From CALAMC01 sp964459465 (lineage in GTDB: Bacteria > Zixibacteria > MSB-5A5 > GN15 > PGXB01): a DNA stretch of 64,000 nt. Positions 25,586 to 34,221 of the stretch are shown piece after piece; the first letter of the stretch is position 1, and each line of letters starts with the position of its first letter. The stretch spans positions 1 through 64,000 of the forward strand of contig CAYWLR010000003.1 of the NCBI GenBank assembly GCA_964459465.1, written 5' to 3'. Made by a program: the position numbers and the translations under genes. The notes under the pieces were generated by a model, which was given only the letters and a program-made list of their open reading frames with translations, made no database searches and had not been told where the DNA came from.

Positions 25586-26311
25586 TCATTTGCCGCCGTC
25601 TGTCGCGCTGATATTTCGTATACTGCGCGTCACGGGGATGGTGAAGCGTGTCTTATCAGCGTCATTGAATTCAATCGTGAAGGATTTCTCGAATTCGGTG
25701 TTGGCATATTCCGGCTTTATCTTCAGAATACCTTCGACACTTTTTCCGGCTTTGATTTTATCGGGTAGTTTGACCTCGAAATAATCACCGGGAAAATAGA
25801 CCATGTTCCATTCCAGATCCCGTCCGGAGACATTTTCCAGCGTGAATTTCATTTGTTCTCTTGGCTTAGCGTTGAACTGGGAAATATCCAGCTTGTAGGG
25901 TCGGACAATGACCGGCTTGGTGGAATCCATCTGGATTTGTACGGTGCCGGAAAGCGATATATTGCGGACGGTTTCAGAGGCATTGCTGTTGATTCTGATA
26001 CCCTTGCGAACGTTGCCTTTGTACTGCTTGGAACTGAAAGATATTTCCAGAAAGGTGCTGTCGCCGGGGGCGAGCGTGTTCGTCTTAAGCGGGGCTTTGG
26101 TACAGCCGCAACCGGGTTTGACGTCGGAAATCCTAAGGGTATCATACCCGCTCGAAATCAGCCAGTAGCCGCCGGTAACCTTGGCATTCTGGGGCATGAT
26201 TCCAAAATCGAAGATTTCCGCCGGGATTTTCAGGTCGGCCTGCGCCATTAATGCGGCGGCAAAGGCGAAAACGGCGATGACGGCTAATATCAGGGTATTG
26301 ATCTTTTTCAT
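25586..26311 (-). CDS. Exported DUF1573 protein
   Basis: The 241-residue protein has a signal peptide (MKKINTLILAVIAVFAFAAALMAQA), then two Ig-like beta-sandwich segments. The first contains the DUF1573 hallmark ISDVKPGCGCTKAPL (about 62-76) and the ending FLEISFSSKQYKGNVRKGIRINSN. The second half is less conserved. The function of the CGC motif is not established. It lies 18 bases after the anti-sigma gene on the same strand and so probably belongs to the sigma-factor operon. Confidence 0.9.
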   Translation of the reverse strand: MKKINTLILAVIAVFAFAAALMAQADLKIPAEIFDFGIMPQNAKVTGGYWLISSGYDTLRISDVKPGCGCTKAPLKTNTLAPGDSTFLEISFSSKQYKGNVRKGIRINSNASETVRNISLSGTVQIQMDSTKPVIVRPYKLDISQFNAKPREQMKFTLENVSGRDLEWNMVYFPGDYFEVKLPDKIKAGKSVEGILKIKPEYANTEFEKSFTIEFNDADKTRFTIPVTRSIRNISATDGGK

Positions 26312-26329
26312 GTCGTGCTCCTCGTTAGT

Positions 26330-26998
26330 TCAGGAAAATAATTTCCGGGTGGCCTGCCCCAAAAGGGTGGTTGATTCGTTTTCAAAGATGGGAATGATTT
26401 TGTCTATTTTGCAGCAATCCAGTTCGATGATGGCCTTGATGACCAGCTGAACGTCGCGTTCGGTTTTTAAATCGGATATACTCAAATGACAGGTTTCCTG
26501 GCATTCGCCGACTTTCAGGTGCACCTCTTTAATTTCGAGCGAATCCACAAGGGTTTCGATTTTGTCTTTGTCCATCCCCAGCGCCCACAAAAGCGCCATA
26601 ATGCCTTTGCTGTCGGTGGCGATGCTTTTATCGACGCCGGTGATGGAGATTTCATAGCCGACCTGCTCACGGGTTTTGACGGGAATCAGAGCCGTGACGG
26701 CCATAATTATGATGGTCAGCCCCAGTGCCAGACGGTGGCGCGACAAAAACAGGGGGAATCCGGACAGGGGTCGAAATGACGATTCGGCTTTATGCCGGAC
26801 GGTTTGAGCCGAAAGCTTTTTGTCCGGCGTCGCCCGTTGCCATGACTGCATATCGCGCTGAAGGGTCTGCTCGGCATTGACCAATATGGCACAGGCGGGA
26901 CAGGAGATCAAATGGTCGGTCAACTCGTGATCCTGACCATAGACATCTACCCGCCAATCGGCCTCATTCAGTTTTTTGCGAACCTGCTGACAGTTCAT
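26330..26998 (-). CDS. Zinc-finger anti-sigma factor
   Basis: The 222-residue protein has the zinc-binding anti-sigma signature H29-x3-C33-x2-C36 in DHLISCPAC, a cytoplasmic linker, one membrane helix (LALGLTIIIMAVTALIPV) and a periplasmic domain of about 100 residues. That domain contains four cysteines (ECQETC and DCCKID). The N-terminus should hold the ECF sigma factor encoded immediately upstream, whose gene overlaps it by 35 bases. The cysteines suggest a sensor for redox state or metal, but this is inference. Confidence 0.88.
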   Translation of the reverse strand: MNCQQVRKKLNEADWRVDVYGQDHELTDHLISCPACAILVNAEQTLQRDMQSWQRATPDKKLSAQTVRHKAESSFRPLSGFPLFLSRHRLALGLTIIIMAVTALIPVKTREQVGYEISITGVDKSIATDSKGIMALLWALGMDKDKIETLVDSLEIKEVHLKVGECQETCHLSISDLKTERDVQLVIKAIIELDCCKIDKIIPIFENESTTLLGQATRKLFS

Positions 26999-27533
26999 AA
27001 GTTCCAGCCTTCCAGATTTTAGTGCTTCCGTTTAAACCATAAAGGGTCCCTAATTTTTCTCGCATTTTCTTTTTTGCCCGCGATAGCCGCATTTTGATCC
27101 GGCCTTCGCTCATTGACAGCAGTTCTGATGCCTCGGAGATTTTCCAACCCTCCAGTTCGCAGAGCATGACCAGCCAGCGCTCATCGCGGGACAGGGCCGT
27201 CATCGCCAACTCCAGCCGTCGGCGGGCCGCATATAAACCGGACGGGTCTTCGATCAGTGTGGCTTCTACCCCAACGGTTATTCCGAATACCAGTCGTTTC
27301 CACCAGGGGCTTCGGAAACGGCTTTTGTAGACGTTGCCGATTATCTTATATAACCAGTATCGAAACGATTCCGGTTGGCGCAAACCATCGAGCCCGTGAT
27401 ATGACCTGACTATTGCTTCCTGATACAAATCGTCACCGTCCTCGACATTTCCGGCCAGTCGAAAACAGAAGGCCCTGGCGCGGTCGTGTTCTTGTTCGAC
27501 CATCTGCCAGAAATGACTCTTATCAATTCCCAT
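26964..27533 (-). CDS. ECF-type RNA polymerase sigma factor
   Basis: The 189-residue protein has sigma region 2 (GDDLYQEAIVRSYHGLDGL and FRYWLYKIIGNVYKSRFR) and region 4 (LSRDERWLVMLCELEGWKIS then SEASELLSMSEGRIKMRLSRAKKKMREKL), without region 3, as in extracytoplasmic-function sigma factors. The downstream overlapping anti-sigma gene is the usual partner. About 35 extra residues follow region 4. The ATG at 27533 lies next to GGGAATTGATA. The divergent lemA gene starts 210 bases away. Confidence 0.93.
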   Translation of the reverse strand: MGIDKSHFWQMVEQEHDRARAFCFRLAGNVEDGDDLYQEAIVRSYHGLDGLRQPESFRYWLYKIIGNVYKSRFRSPWWKRLVFGITVGVEATLIEDPSGLYAARRRLELAMTALSRDERWLVMLCELEGWKISEASELLSMSEGRIKMRLSRAKKKMREKLGTLYGLNGSTKIWKAGTYELSAGSQKTE

Positions 27534-27553
27534 CTGATATATAGATTAATCCT

Positions 27554-27624
27554 AAGTTCAAAAAGTAACGGAATATTTTAGCAAATTCGAATATTTATAA
27601 ACTCTGCTGGTATAAAAGTTCAAA
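27554..27624. promoter_or_regulatory. Two copies of AAGTTCAAA upstream of the ECF sigma gene
   Basis: AAGTTCAAA occurs at 27554-27562 and 27616-27624. On the minus strand this reads TTTGAACTT, similar to the -35 element (GAACTT-type) recognised by many ECF sigma factors, so one copy could be an autoregulatory promoter. No clear matching -10 element was seen. Confidence 0.3.
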
Positions 27625-27743
27625 TGAGAATATTCGGGGGCTGGCAAAGACATTAAAACACAAGCTTTTATTAATTGACGACAAGATTAAATCTACGTAA
27701 CATTCAGGCAAATTCATAAAATCAGATGAGGAGAAAGACAAAT

Positions 27744-28295
27744 ATGTCTTATGTTCTTCTTGGCCTTGTGGCTATAGTCGTGATCGCCGCGATTTCCATT
27801 TATAACCGTCTGGTTAAACTAAGAAACACGGTGCGGTCGTCATGGTCGGATATCGACGTCCAGCTTAAAAAAAGGTATGATCTGGTTCCCGGTCTGGTGG
27901 AGACGGTCAAAGGTTATGCCAAGCATGAAAAGGGATTGTTTGAGAAAGTGACCGAGCTGCGCTCGATGGCCATGCAGGGTGGCAGTCCGGAGCAGATGGC
28001 CCGTTCGGAAAACATGATTCGCGACACTCTCAAAAGCCTGTTTGCCCTGGCCGAAAATTATCCCGAACTCAAGGCCAACCAGAATTTCCTGCAACTTCAG
28101 ACTCAATTCCAGGACCTGGAAAATTCCATCGAATCGGCCCGTCGCTACTACAATGCCGTCGTCCGCGATTATAACACCTCCACCGAAACCTTCCCGGCCG
28201 TGATTTTCGCCGCCCTGCTCGGTTTCAAACCGGCCGAATTTTTCGAACTGGAGTCGCCCGAAGAAAGAAAACCGATTCGCCCGGATTTTTCATAA
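27744..28295 (+). CDS. lemA: LemA family membrane protein
   Basis: The 183-residue protein has an N-terminal membrane helix and the long-helix LemA domain: YNRLVKLRNTVRSSWSDIDV, KKRYDLVPGLVETVKGYAKHE, ENYPELKANQNFLQLQTQFQ and the FPAVIFAALLGFKPAEFFEL ending. LemA proteins are widespread and poorly understood, and are frequently paired with DUF2207 or TPM proteins. ATG 27744 is used; AGGAG lies eleven bases upstream, and an ATG six codons earlier overlaps that sequence. Confidence 0.93.
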   Translation: MSYVLLGLVAIVVIAAISIYNRLVKLRNTVRSSWSDIDVQLKKRYDLVPGLVETVKGYAKHEKGLFEKVTELRSMAMQGGSPEQMARSENMIRDTLKSLFALAENYPELKANQNFLQLQTQFQDLENSIESARRYYNAVVRDYNTSTETFPAVIFAALLGFKPAEFFELESPEERKPIRPDFS

Positions 28296-28312
28296 TCATC
28301 GGGGAGAGAAAT

Positions 28313-30079
28313 ATGAAAACCAGAATAGTCGGAACCCGCCCATTGACTCTGTTTTTTTTCCTGTCGAGTATGATTCTCTTTTTCGACGTGCACGGCGCTC
28401 TCGCCCAGGATTTTGTCATCGAACGTTTTCATGCCGATATCGTCATCAACCAAAACAGCACGATTGATGTATTGGAAACTATCGAAGTAAATTTCGAGCG
28501 CGAAAAGCACGGTATCTATCGCGAGATTCCGTTTCGCTATTACAACGAGTTGGGCGACGATATGATGATGCCGATAACCGTCCATACCGTGCACGACGCC
28601 GAGGGCCGGAAGCATACCTATCGCGTGTCGGAGTACGGCGACGTGGTCAATATACGCATCGGCGATGCCGACCGCTACGTTTACGGGCGGCAGGTGTATG
28701 TCATCAGTTACAGCGTTGAAAACGCTGTATTGTTTTTCGATAAACACGAAGAATTGTACTGGAATGTGACAGGCAACCAGTGGCTGGCGCCTATAAACAT
28801 CGCTTCGGCGTTGGTAACCCTCAAGACCGACAAAAAAAGCAACCGCCTCGACGGTGATTGCTATACCGGGCGGTACGGTTCCAACCGAACAAATTGCGAT
28901 ATGACGGAGACGGACAACGGCATAATGTACCAAACCACGGTCCCGCTGGATTTGGAAGAGGGGTTAACCGTTGTTCTGGCCTGGGACAAGGGCCTGGTCA
29001 CGCCGCCGTCGGATTGGAAGAAATTAGTCTGGGGTCTGAACCTGCGGGAAAACTGGGTGTGGGGCGTGCCCTTGCTGGTTTTTATATTCATGATGTTTCT
29101 CTGGCTGACACGGGGCCGCGACCCCCGCGTTCGGGAAGCGGTGACGGTAATGTACGAACCGCCCATAACCGACGGACGACCGCTGTCGGCCGCCGAAGTT
29201 GGGACCATGGTTGATGAACGCCTCGATCAGCGCGACATTTCGGCCGCTATTGTCGGGCTGGCGGTCAAGGGGTATGTCAAAATACGTGAAAATGAAAACG
29301 AAGGCCTGATGAAAATCCTGTCCCCGCATGAATATCATCTCGACAAACTCAAGGATTCCGATTTCAGTCTGACTGCTTTTGAGCGTGAGTTGATCGATAA
29401 GCTGTTTGAAAACGGCAAAACCACGGTTGAGCTTTCGAAATTGAAAAACAGATTCTACACTCATATTCCCGGATTGAAAAAGACCCTGTTTTCGGAACTT
29501 TTACAAAAGAAGTATTTCAGCGTCGATCCCGACAAGGTCAGGGGCAAATATGCCATCATCGGTTTTGCCTTCATGTTTGTCGGCTCTTTTGTCCTTCTTT
29601 TCTTATTGCCGTCAAATGAGTGGAAGGGTTTTATCGCCGGAATGATATCGGGATTTATCATCATGGGCTTTTCCAATGCCATGCCGGCCAAATCGCGTCT
29701 GGGTTCATTAATCCGGGTGAATATTCTGGGTTTTCGCGAATTCATGAACCGGGCCGACCGCGACCGACTGGAACGTATGGGGCCGGAAGTATACTATAAA
29801 TACCTGCCGTACGCCATCGCTCTGGATGTGGTCGACCACTGGACCGATGCCTTTGAAGGCCTTCTGACCCAGCCGCCCCAATGGTATGGCGCCGGGCATA
29901 GCTTCCGTACATTCAGCCCGGCTTTATTTTCGAGATCAATTACAGCGGCATCGTCACATCTGGGCAGCACCATGTTTTCCGCTCCGCGCGGCAGCGGCTC
30001 TTCATCGGGGCGAAGCGGCGGTGGCGGCGGCGGCTTTTCCGGTGGCGGCGGCGGTGGCGGCGGCGGCGGAAGCTGGTAA
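28313..30079 (+). CDS. DUF2207 membrane protein with glycine-rich tail
   Basis: The 588-residue protein has a signal peptide ending near ALAQ, an extracytoplasmic N-terminal beta-rich domain (IVINQNSTIDVLETIEVNFE, GIYREIPFRY) and membrane helices near 247-263 and 410-450. A soluble segment lies between the helices, and the tail is made almost wholly of Gly and Ser, ending in SW. This architecture is the DUF2207 (YciQ-like) family. It follows lemA by 17 bases; the lemA-DUF2207 pair recurs in many bacteria. Function is unknown; envelope maintenance is often proposed. Confidence 0.88.
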   Translation: MKTRIVGTRPLTLFFFLSSMILFFDVHGALAQDFVIERFHADIVINQNSTIDVLETIEVNFEREKHGIYREIPFRYYNELGDDMMMPITVHTVHDAEGRKHTYRVSEYGDVVNIRIGDADRYVYGRQVYVISYSVENAVLFFDKHEELYWNVTGNQWLAPINIASALVTLKTDKKSNRLDGDCYTGRYGSNRTNCDMTETDNGIMYQTTVPLDLEEGLTVVLAWDKGLVTPPSDWKKLVWGLNLRENWVWGVPLLVFIFMMFLWLTRGRDPRVREAVTVMYEPPITDGRPLSAAEVGTMVDERLDQRDISAAIVGLAVKGYVKIRENENEGLMKILSPHEYHLDKLKDSDFSLTAFERELIDKLFENGKTTVELSKLKNRFYTHIPGLKKTLFSELLQKKYFSVDPDKVRGKYAIIGFAFMFVGSFVLLFLLPSNEWKGFIAGMISGFIIMGFSNAMPAKSRLGSLIRVNILGFREFMNRADRDRLERMGPEVYYKYLPYAIALDVVDHWTDAFEGLLTQPPQWYGAGHSFRTFSPALFSRSITAASSHLGSTMFSAPRGSGSSSGRSGGGGGGFSGGGGGGGGGGSW

Positions 30080-30114
30080 TCTTTTTATTGGAAATTTTTA
30101 TGGACGTTGCTGTC

Positions 30115-30134
30115 GGCGGGCCTTCATGCCCGCC
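30115..30134. terminator. GC-rich hairpin between convergent genes
   Basis: GGCGGGC and GCCCGCC form a seven-base stem around CTTCAT, 36 bases after the DUF2207 stop. No T run follows, so it may slow or end transcription only weakly, or be a remnant repeat. Confidence 0.4.
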
Positions 30135-30210
30135 GCCAACATGGTTGACCCGAATTTAAGCCGGGTTCTTCTCCCGCCATCGGACACGGCGCATCACGAT
30201 AAAATTCAAA

Positions 30211-31137
30211 TCAATGTACGTTTGGCCCCAAAAATACTCGGTCTTTGAGCCAGTCGATTTTATCCGAAGGGCCGACCAGTTCTTGATACCACCCCGGCCC
30301 GACTTTATCGGATGAAATGACAATGCGGATACTAGCTACGTCATTTAGATTATTGAATGGTGCCGTCGCATCGTAATGTTTCTCGAATAAAAGCGGGTAA
30401 TTGTAACGGTCGGATAGTTCAATCATTTCGTCCCGGTTCAAGACATTCAGGACCGCCGGGGTCAGGGCGTTCTGATGCAGAAAAACGTTTTTGTCAATAT
30501 TTGCGCGGCATTGTTCGATTATAATTGAATCCTGGGAAAGCATTGTAAAATATTCGGCCCAGCGGCGCAAGATACCTTTTTGCGGACGGACGACAATCAG
30601 GCCGCAATGGAAGTAGGCCCGGATTTTCTGGCGGTCGGCCTGGGTGATCATGGCAAAAAGCATGTCATCGTCAAGCCCGGTTAATTCATAAATGCGCCGC
30701 CACAAAGTATCCGGCGGCCGGCCGTACAATGACCCCGCCCGGTTGTGCATGACGGTTCGATACGCCAGAGCGATGTTATTGGGCAGAATGAAATCATCGG
30801 GTTCCATTAAAAATATGGTGTCGGTGTCGACCCAGATTAAAATGGCAGAGTTGTTTTCGACAGCGAGCGTTTCGGCCCGCGCCGCGGCATAGGGTTTGCC
30901 GGCATAATACAGCCAGTTTGCCCCTTCGGGATGGCTGAATTTTTTAAGTTCCACACCCAGACTTATAATGCTGTTAATCATGGCGGAATCATCGAGAACG
31001 TCATCGGCTGCGGCGAATACACAGAGGGGGGCATTGGCGAATTTGCCTCCGAAAGTTCTAATGCTTTCGGCCAGGCGGCGTATATCCCGTAATTGCTCTT
31101 TCCGGATTATCGCGGTGGCGAAAATATAGGAGTTCAT
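30211..31137 (-). CDS. Putative GT-A-fold glycosyltransferase-like protein
   Basis: The 308-residue protein has no signal peptide. The early part alternates strands and helices (MNSYIFATAIIRKEQLRDIR, APLCVFAA), and the ILIWVDTDTIFLMEPDDF stretch at about 99-116 has the D-T-D (104-106) sequence of GT-A nucleotide-sugar enzymes. HCGLIVVRPQKGILRRWAEYF and a late WYQELVG segment resemble glycosyltransferase family 8/DUF-type enzymes. The assignment rests on motif placement only and no acceptor can be named. It stands alone, convergent with the DUF2207 gene. Confidence 0.45.
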   Translation of the reverse strand: MNSYIFATAIIRKEQLRDIRRLAESIRTFGGKFANAPLCVFAAADDVLDDSAMINSIISLGVELKKFSHPEGANWLYYAGKPYAAARAETLAVENNSAILIWVDTDTIFLMEPDDFILPNNIALAYRTVMHNRAGSLYGRPPDTLWRRIYELTGLDDDMLFAMITQADRQKIRAYFHCGLIVVRPQKGILRRWAEYFTMLSQDSIIIEQCRANIDKNVFLHQNALTPAVLNVLNRDEMIELSDRYNYPLLFEKHYDATAPFNNLNDVASIRIVISSDKVGPGWYQELVGPSDKIDWLKDRVFLGPNVH

Positions 31138-31405
31138 TTGACTATCCTGTTTTTCCAGTTGGTCACACCCCGGAATAATACCGAGGGCTATAATTATTGA
31201 TAATAAAAATTTTTTAAGGTTTTTTTCATGAATATCTCTCCCGGTTCGGTTATACCGCTATATCGAATAAACGTGCCGCGCCGTAGAGTGTGTAAAGGAT
31301 TTGACATTTAAGCCAAGTCTTGTTGAACATCGGACACGAAATTTCGTATATTCCTGCAAGAAATTGCAAAGAGACCATTTAATTTTTATAACAGGAGGAA
31401 CGGGA

Positions 31406-32701
31406 ATGCGTTCTGCACTTTTGGCTCTGGGATTGCTAATATTGATTTTACCCCAGGCGACCCCGGCCTCGGACCTGTTGGTTACGGATCTGGATAATGG
31501 CTTGAAAGTCATCATCCAGGAAAACCATCAGGTCCCGCAGGTCAATATTTCGACCACGGTCAGGGTGGGCGCCAAAAACGAAACCGATTATTTTGATGGC
31601 GCCACGCACTTTCTGGAACATCTGATATTGTTCCGGGGAACCGAAAAAATGACCGGCGATGAAGTCGGCAATGCCATGAAACAGCACGGGGCCTATTTCA
31701 ACGGATACACGTCGTCGGACTGGACCGATTTTATCATCTCTCTGCCCGGCGAATATCTGGATTTTGCCCTTCAGATTCATGCCGACATGCTGTTTCGATC
31801 CAATTTCCCCGCGGAGGAAATGGACAAGGAACGCCAGGCGGTGTACGAGGAAATAAATATAACCGAGGACAACCCCTTCGGCAAAGCGTATCGCGCGACG
31901 CTGGGGACGCTGTATGGCAAACATCCGTATTCTAAAAACGTTTTGGGTACGCAGGAGAAGATTTTGAGCATACCCCGCGATTCGGTTTATGCCTATTACA
32001 AACGCTATTATGCGCCCAACAACATGACCATGGTAATTATCGGCGATGTCAATGCCCAAAGTACTCTGAACCTGGTAAAGAAGTATTTCGGGGATTTCCC
32101 CCGGGGTTCGACCCCGCAGGATATGTATGCCCCCCCGCCGGTATACAATAAAGTACAGGAAATTAAAATCAGCAAGGATATCAACCAGGCGTATTTGATC
32201 ATGGCCGGCATCGGGCCGACCATCGAAAGCCCCGATCAGTTTGCGCTGGATATCATGGCGACCGTGCTCGGCAGCGGCGAATCCAGCCGGTTGTGGAAAA
32301 GGCTCCGCGACGAGATGGGCATCGTGTACAGCACCGGCTTTGCTTTCTATACTCAAAAGTATGAAGGTACGATTTTTGCCAGCGCCACTCTGGACCCGGA
32401 CAAAATCCCCCAGGTGGAACAGGCCATAGTCGAAATCCTCAACGATGTCAAACAAAACGGTTTTACTGAAACCGAACTGCGCAAAGCCAAAAATAAGATA
32501 AAAACCGGCTTTTTCAGTTCGCTGGAAAGAGGCCTGGATCGGGCCGACAGTTACGCTCAACACGACGCCTATGGCAATTATAAATTCGTGGACAGGTACG
32601 CGGATAATATTGAGAATGTCACGCTGGCCCAGCTCAACGAAGCCGCAAAGAAGTACCTCAATACGGATTCCTACGTTAAAACCACGGTGGTGCCCAAATG
32701 A
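31406..32701 (+). CDS. Exported M16 zinc peptidase
   Basis: The 431-residue protein starts at ATG 31406 (AGGAGG eight bases upstream) with a signal peptide MRSALLALGLLILILPQATPAS. The inverted zinc motif HxxEH is present as ATHFLEHLILF at about 64-74, with the third ligand in the conserved QAVYEEINITEDNPF downstream. The C-terminal half matches the second M16 domain (NMTMVIIGDV, GIVYSTGFAF). It overlaps the next gene by four bases. M16 proteins usually act as heterodimers of an active and an inactive chain, and this is the active one. Confidence 0.94.
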   Translation: MRSALLALGLLILILPQATPASDLLVTDLDNGLKVIIQENHQVPQVNISTTVRVGAKNETDYFDGATHFLEHLILFRGTEKMTGDEVGNAMKQHGAYFNGYTSSDWTDFIISLPGEYLDFALQIHADMLFRSNFPAEEMDKERQAVYEEINITEDNPFGKAYRATLGTLYGKHPYSKNVLGTQEKILSIPRDSVYAYYKRYYAPNNMTMVIIGDVNAQSTLNLVKKYFGDFPRGSTPQDMYAPPPVYNKVQEIKISKDINQAYLIMAGIGPTIESPDQFALDIMATVLGSGESSRLWKRLRDEMGIVYSTGFAFYTQKYEGTIFASATLDPDKIPQVEQAIVEILNDVKQNGFTETELRKAKNKIKTGFFSSLERGLDRADSYAQHDAYGNYKFVDRYADNIENVTLAQLNEAAKKYLNTDSYVKTTVVPK

Positions 32702-34020
32702 AAAATATAACAACAATAATGACCCTGGGGCTGATCCTGACGGCACTCTTGATCATAAGCTGTGGCCAGAAGCCGGCCAGTATCACTCTTGATGCCGAGG
32801 GTTATGGCCGCACGGCTCTGGACAATGGCGTAACCGTCCTGGTAAATCATGACGCTTCCACGCCGCTGACGTCATTCCGGATTATCATGGCCGGAGGCGT
32901 CCTTGCCGAAACGGCCGATAACAACGGCATTACGAATCTGACGACCCGGATGCTTCTGAAGGGCAATGCCGCCATGACGGCCGACCAAATCACCGATACT
33001 CTCGATTTCCTCGGGGCCAGCGTAGCGATTGACTGTTTTCGTGATTACAGTACGGTTTCGGTGACGGTGTTGTCCGAATATTGCGACGAAGTTCTCGATA
33101 TCATCGCCGCCGGCCTGAACTCGCCGAATTTCCCCGAAGAAGAACTGGTCAAACTCAAAAGCGAAGTCGAAGGGGAAATAAAATCGCTCGACGACAGCCA
33201 GTCGCAAGCGTCATATAAATTATTCTGGAAAACCATGTATGGCGACAAAGCTTATGGCCTGCCGCTTCTGGGGACGATACCATCAATCGCTAAAATCAGC
33301 GTCGATGATATAAAAGCCTATTATAATAAGTACATCGGCGGGGCCAATATGATTTTATCGGTGTCCTCGGACAGGGCTCCGGAGGAAATTATGTCCGTTG
33401 TCGAACGGACAATCGGAACGGTGCGTTCGACCGCCCAGTCGATCTCACGGCCCGATTTGACGCTTCAAAACGATAAAACCGGTTTTGTCAATTATGACCG
33501 GAATCAGTCGTTCGTTTACACCGGTATCGTGTTGGAAAAACCGAAAGCGATCGAGGTGGCCTATTTGCGACTGCTCAATGAAATCATGGGCAACAACGTC
33601 GGCTCCCGCCTGTGGCATTTGCGGCAGACCGAGAAGCTGGCCTACTCGGTCTATACCCAGTATGCCGTCGATAAGTACGACGCCGTGTTTCTGGCGGCCA
33701 TCGGGACTGATACGGCCAAAGTTAAAACGGCCCTGGCTTCGCTGGACCGGGAATGGGCGGCTCTGGTCAACGACGGTATCACGGCCGAAGAATTGACCGA
33801 CGCCGTGACGAATATGAAAAACAACCTGATTTATTCGATTGACAAGAAGAGCTCTCGCGCCAATAACATGGCCTATTATGAATATATCGGTTACGGCCAG
33901 CGCTTTATCCTGGATATGATCAAAATGGCCGATAATATCAAATTGAATGATTTGAATAATTATATCAAGACGCGTTTTGCCGACGATAAGCGTTATACTT
34001 CAATTGTCGGGAAAATGTAA
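32698..34020 (+). CDS. Inactive M16-family partner, lipoprotein
   Basis: The 440-residue protein has a lipoprotein signal (LTALLIISCGQK) and M16 domain structure, but where active members have G-x-A-H-x-x-E-H it reads NNGITNLTTRMLLKG, so no zinc site exists. The RxY region of the second domain, where substrate carboxyl ends are held, seems kept (SRLWHLRQTEKLAYSVYTQY). It should form the non-catalytic half of a dimer with the preceding peptidase. Lipidation would hold the complex at a membrane surface. Confidence 0.9.
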   Translation: MKNITTIMTLGLILTALLIISCGQKPASITLDAEGYGRTALDNGVTVLVNHDASTPLTSFRIIMAGGVLAETADNNGITNLTTRMLLKGNAAMTADQITDTLDFLGASVAIDCFRDYSTVSVTVLSEYCDEVLDIIAAGLNSPNFPEEELVKLKSEVEGEIKSLDDSQSQASYKLFWKTMYGDKAYGLPLLGTIPSIAKISVDDIKAYYNKYIGGANMILSVSSDRAPEEIMSVVERTIGTVRSTAQSISRPDLTLQNDKTGFVNYDRNQSFVYTGIVLEKPKAIEVAYLRLLNEIMGNNVGSRLWHLRQTEKLAYSVYTQYAVDKYDAVFLAAIGTDTAKVKTALASLDREWAALVNDGITAEELTDAVTNMKNNLIYSIDKKSSRANNMAYYEYIGYGQRFILDMIKMADNIKLNDLNNYIKTRFADDKRYTSIVGKM

Positions 34021-34042
34021 CGTGATAAAAACACAACCTTTG

Positions 34043-34069
34043 CGCCCCGATTAAAATCGGGGCGTTTTT
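34043..34069 (+). terminator. Rho-independent terminator after the M16 pair
   Basis: CGCCCCGAT and ATCGGGGCG form a nine-base stem around TAAA and are followed by TTTTTATTT, 22 bases after the stop codon. Confidence 0.9.
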
Positions 34070-34221
34070 ATTTAAACTGTCGGCCGGATTAATTTCTTTA
34101 GCATAAACGGCGATTCAATTTTGACCCGATTACGGCGATATATATTATATTGACTGTCAGGTGGACGTCATTTATGATTTTATTACGCAATGAATTAATT
34201 GTTCGCCTGTGAGCTGACTGT

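Noticed and set aside
29990..30079. GGC-rich run at the end of the DUF2207 gene as a tandem repeat element
   Set aside because: It is in frame and encodes the glycine-rich tail known in this family, so it needs no separate explanation.
31448..32746. Long open frame of 432 codons antisense to the M16 peptidase gene
   Set aside because: It mirrors the coding strand gene, has no recognisable domain, and the sense frame has clear family motifs; it is a shadow of codon usage.
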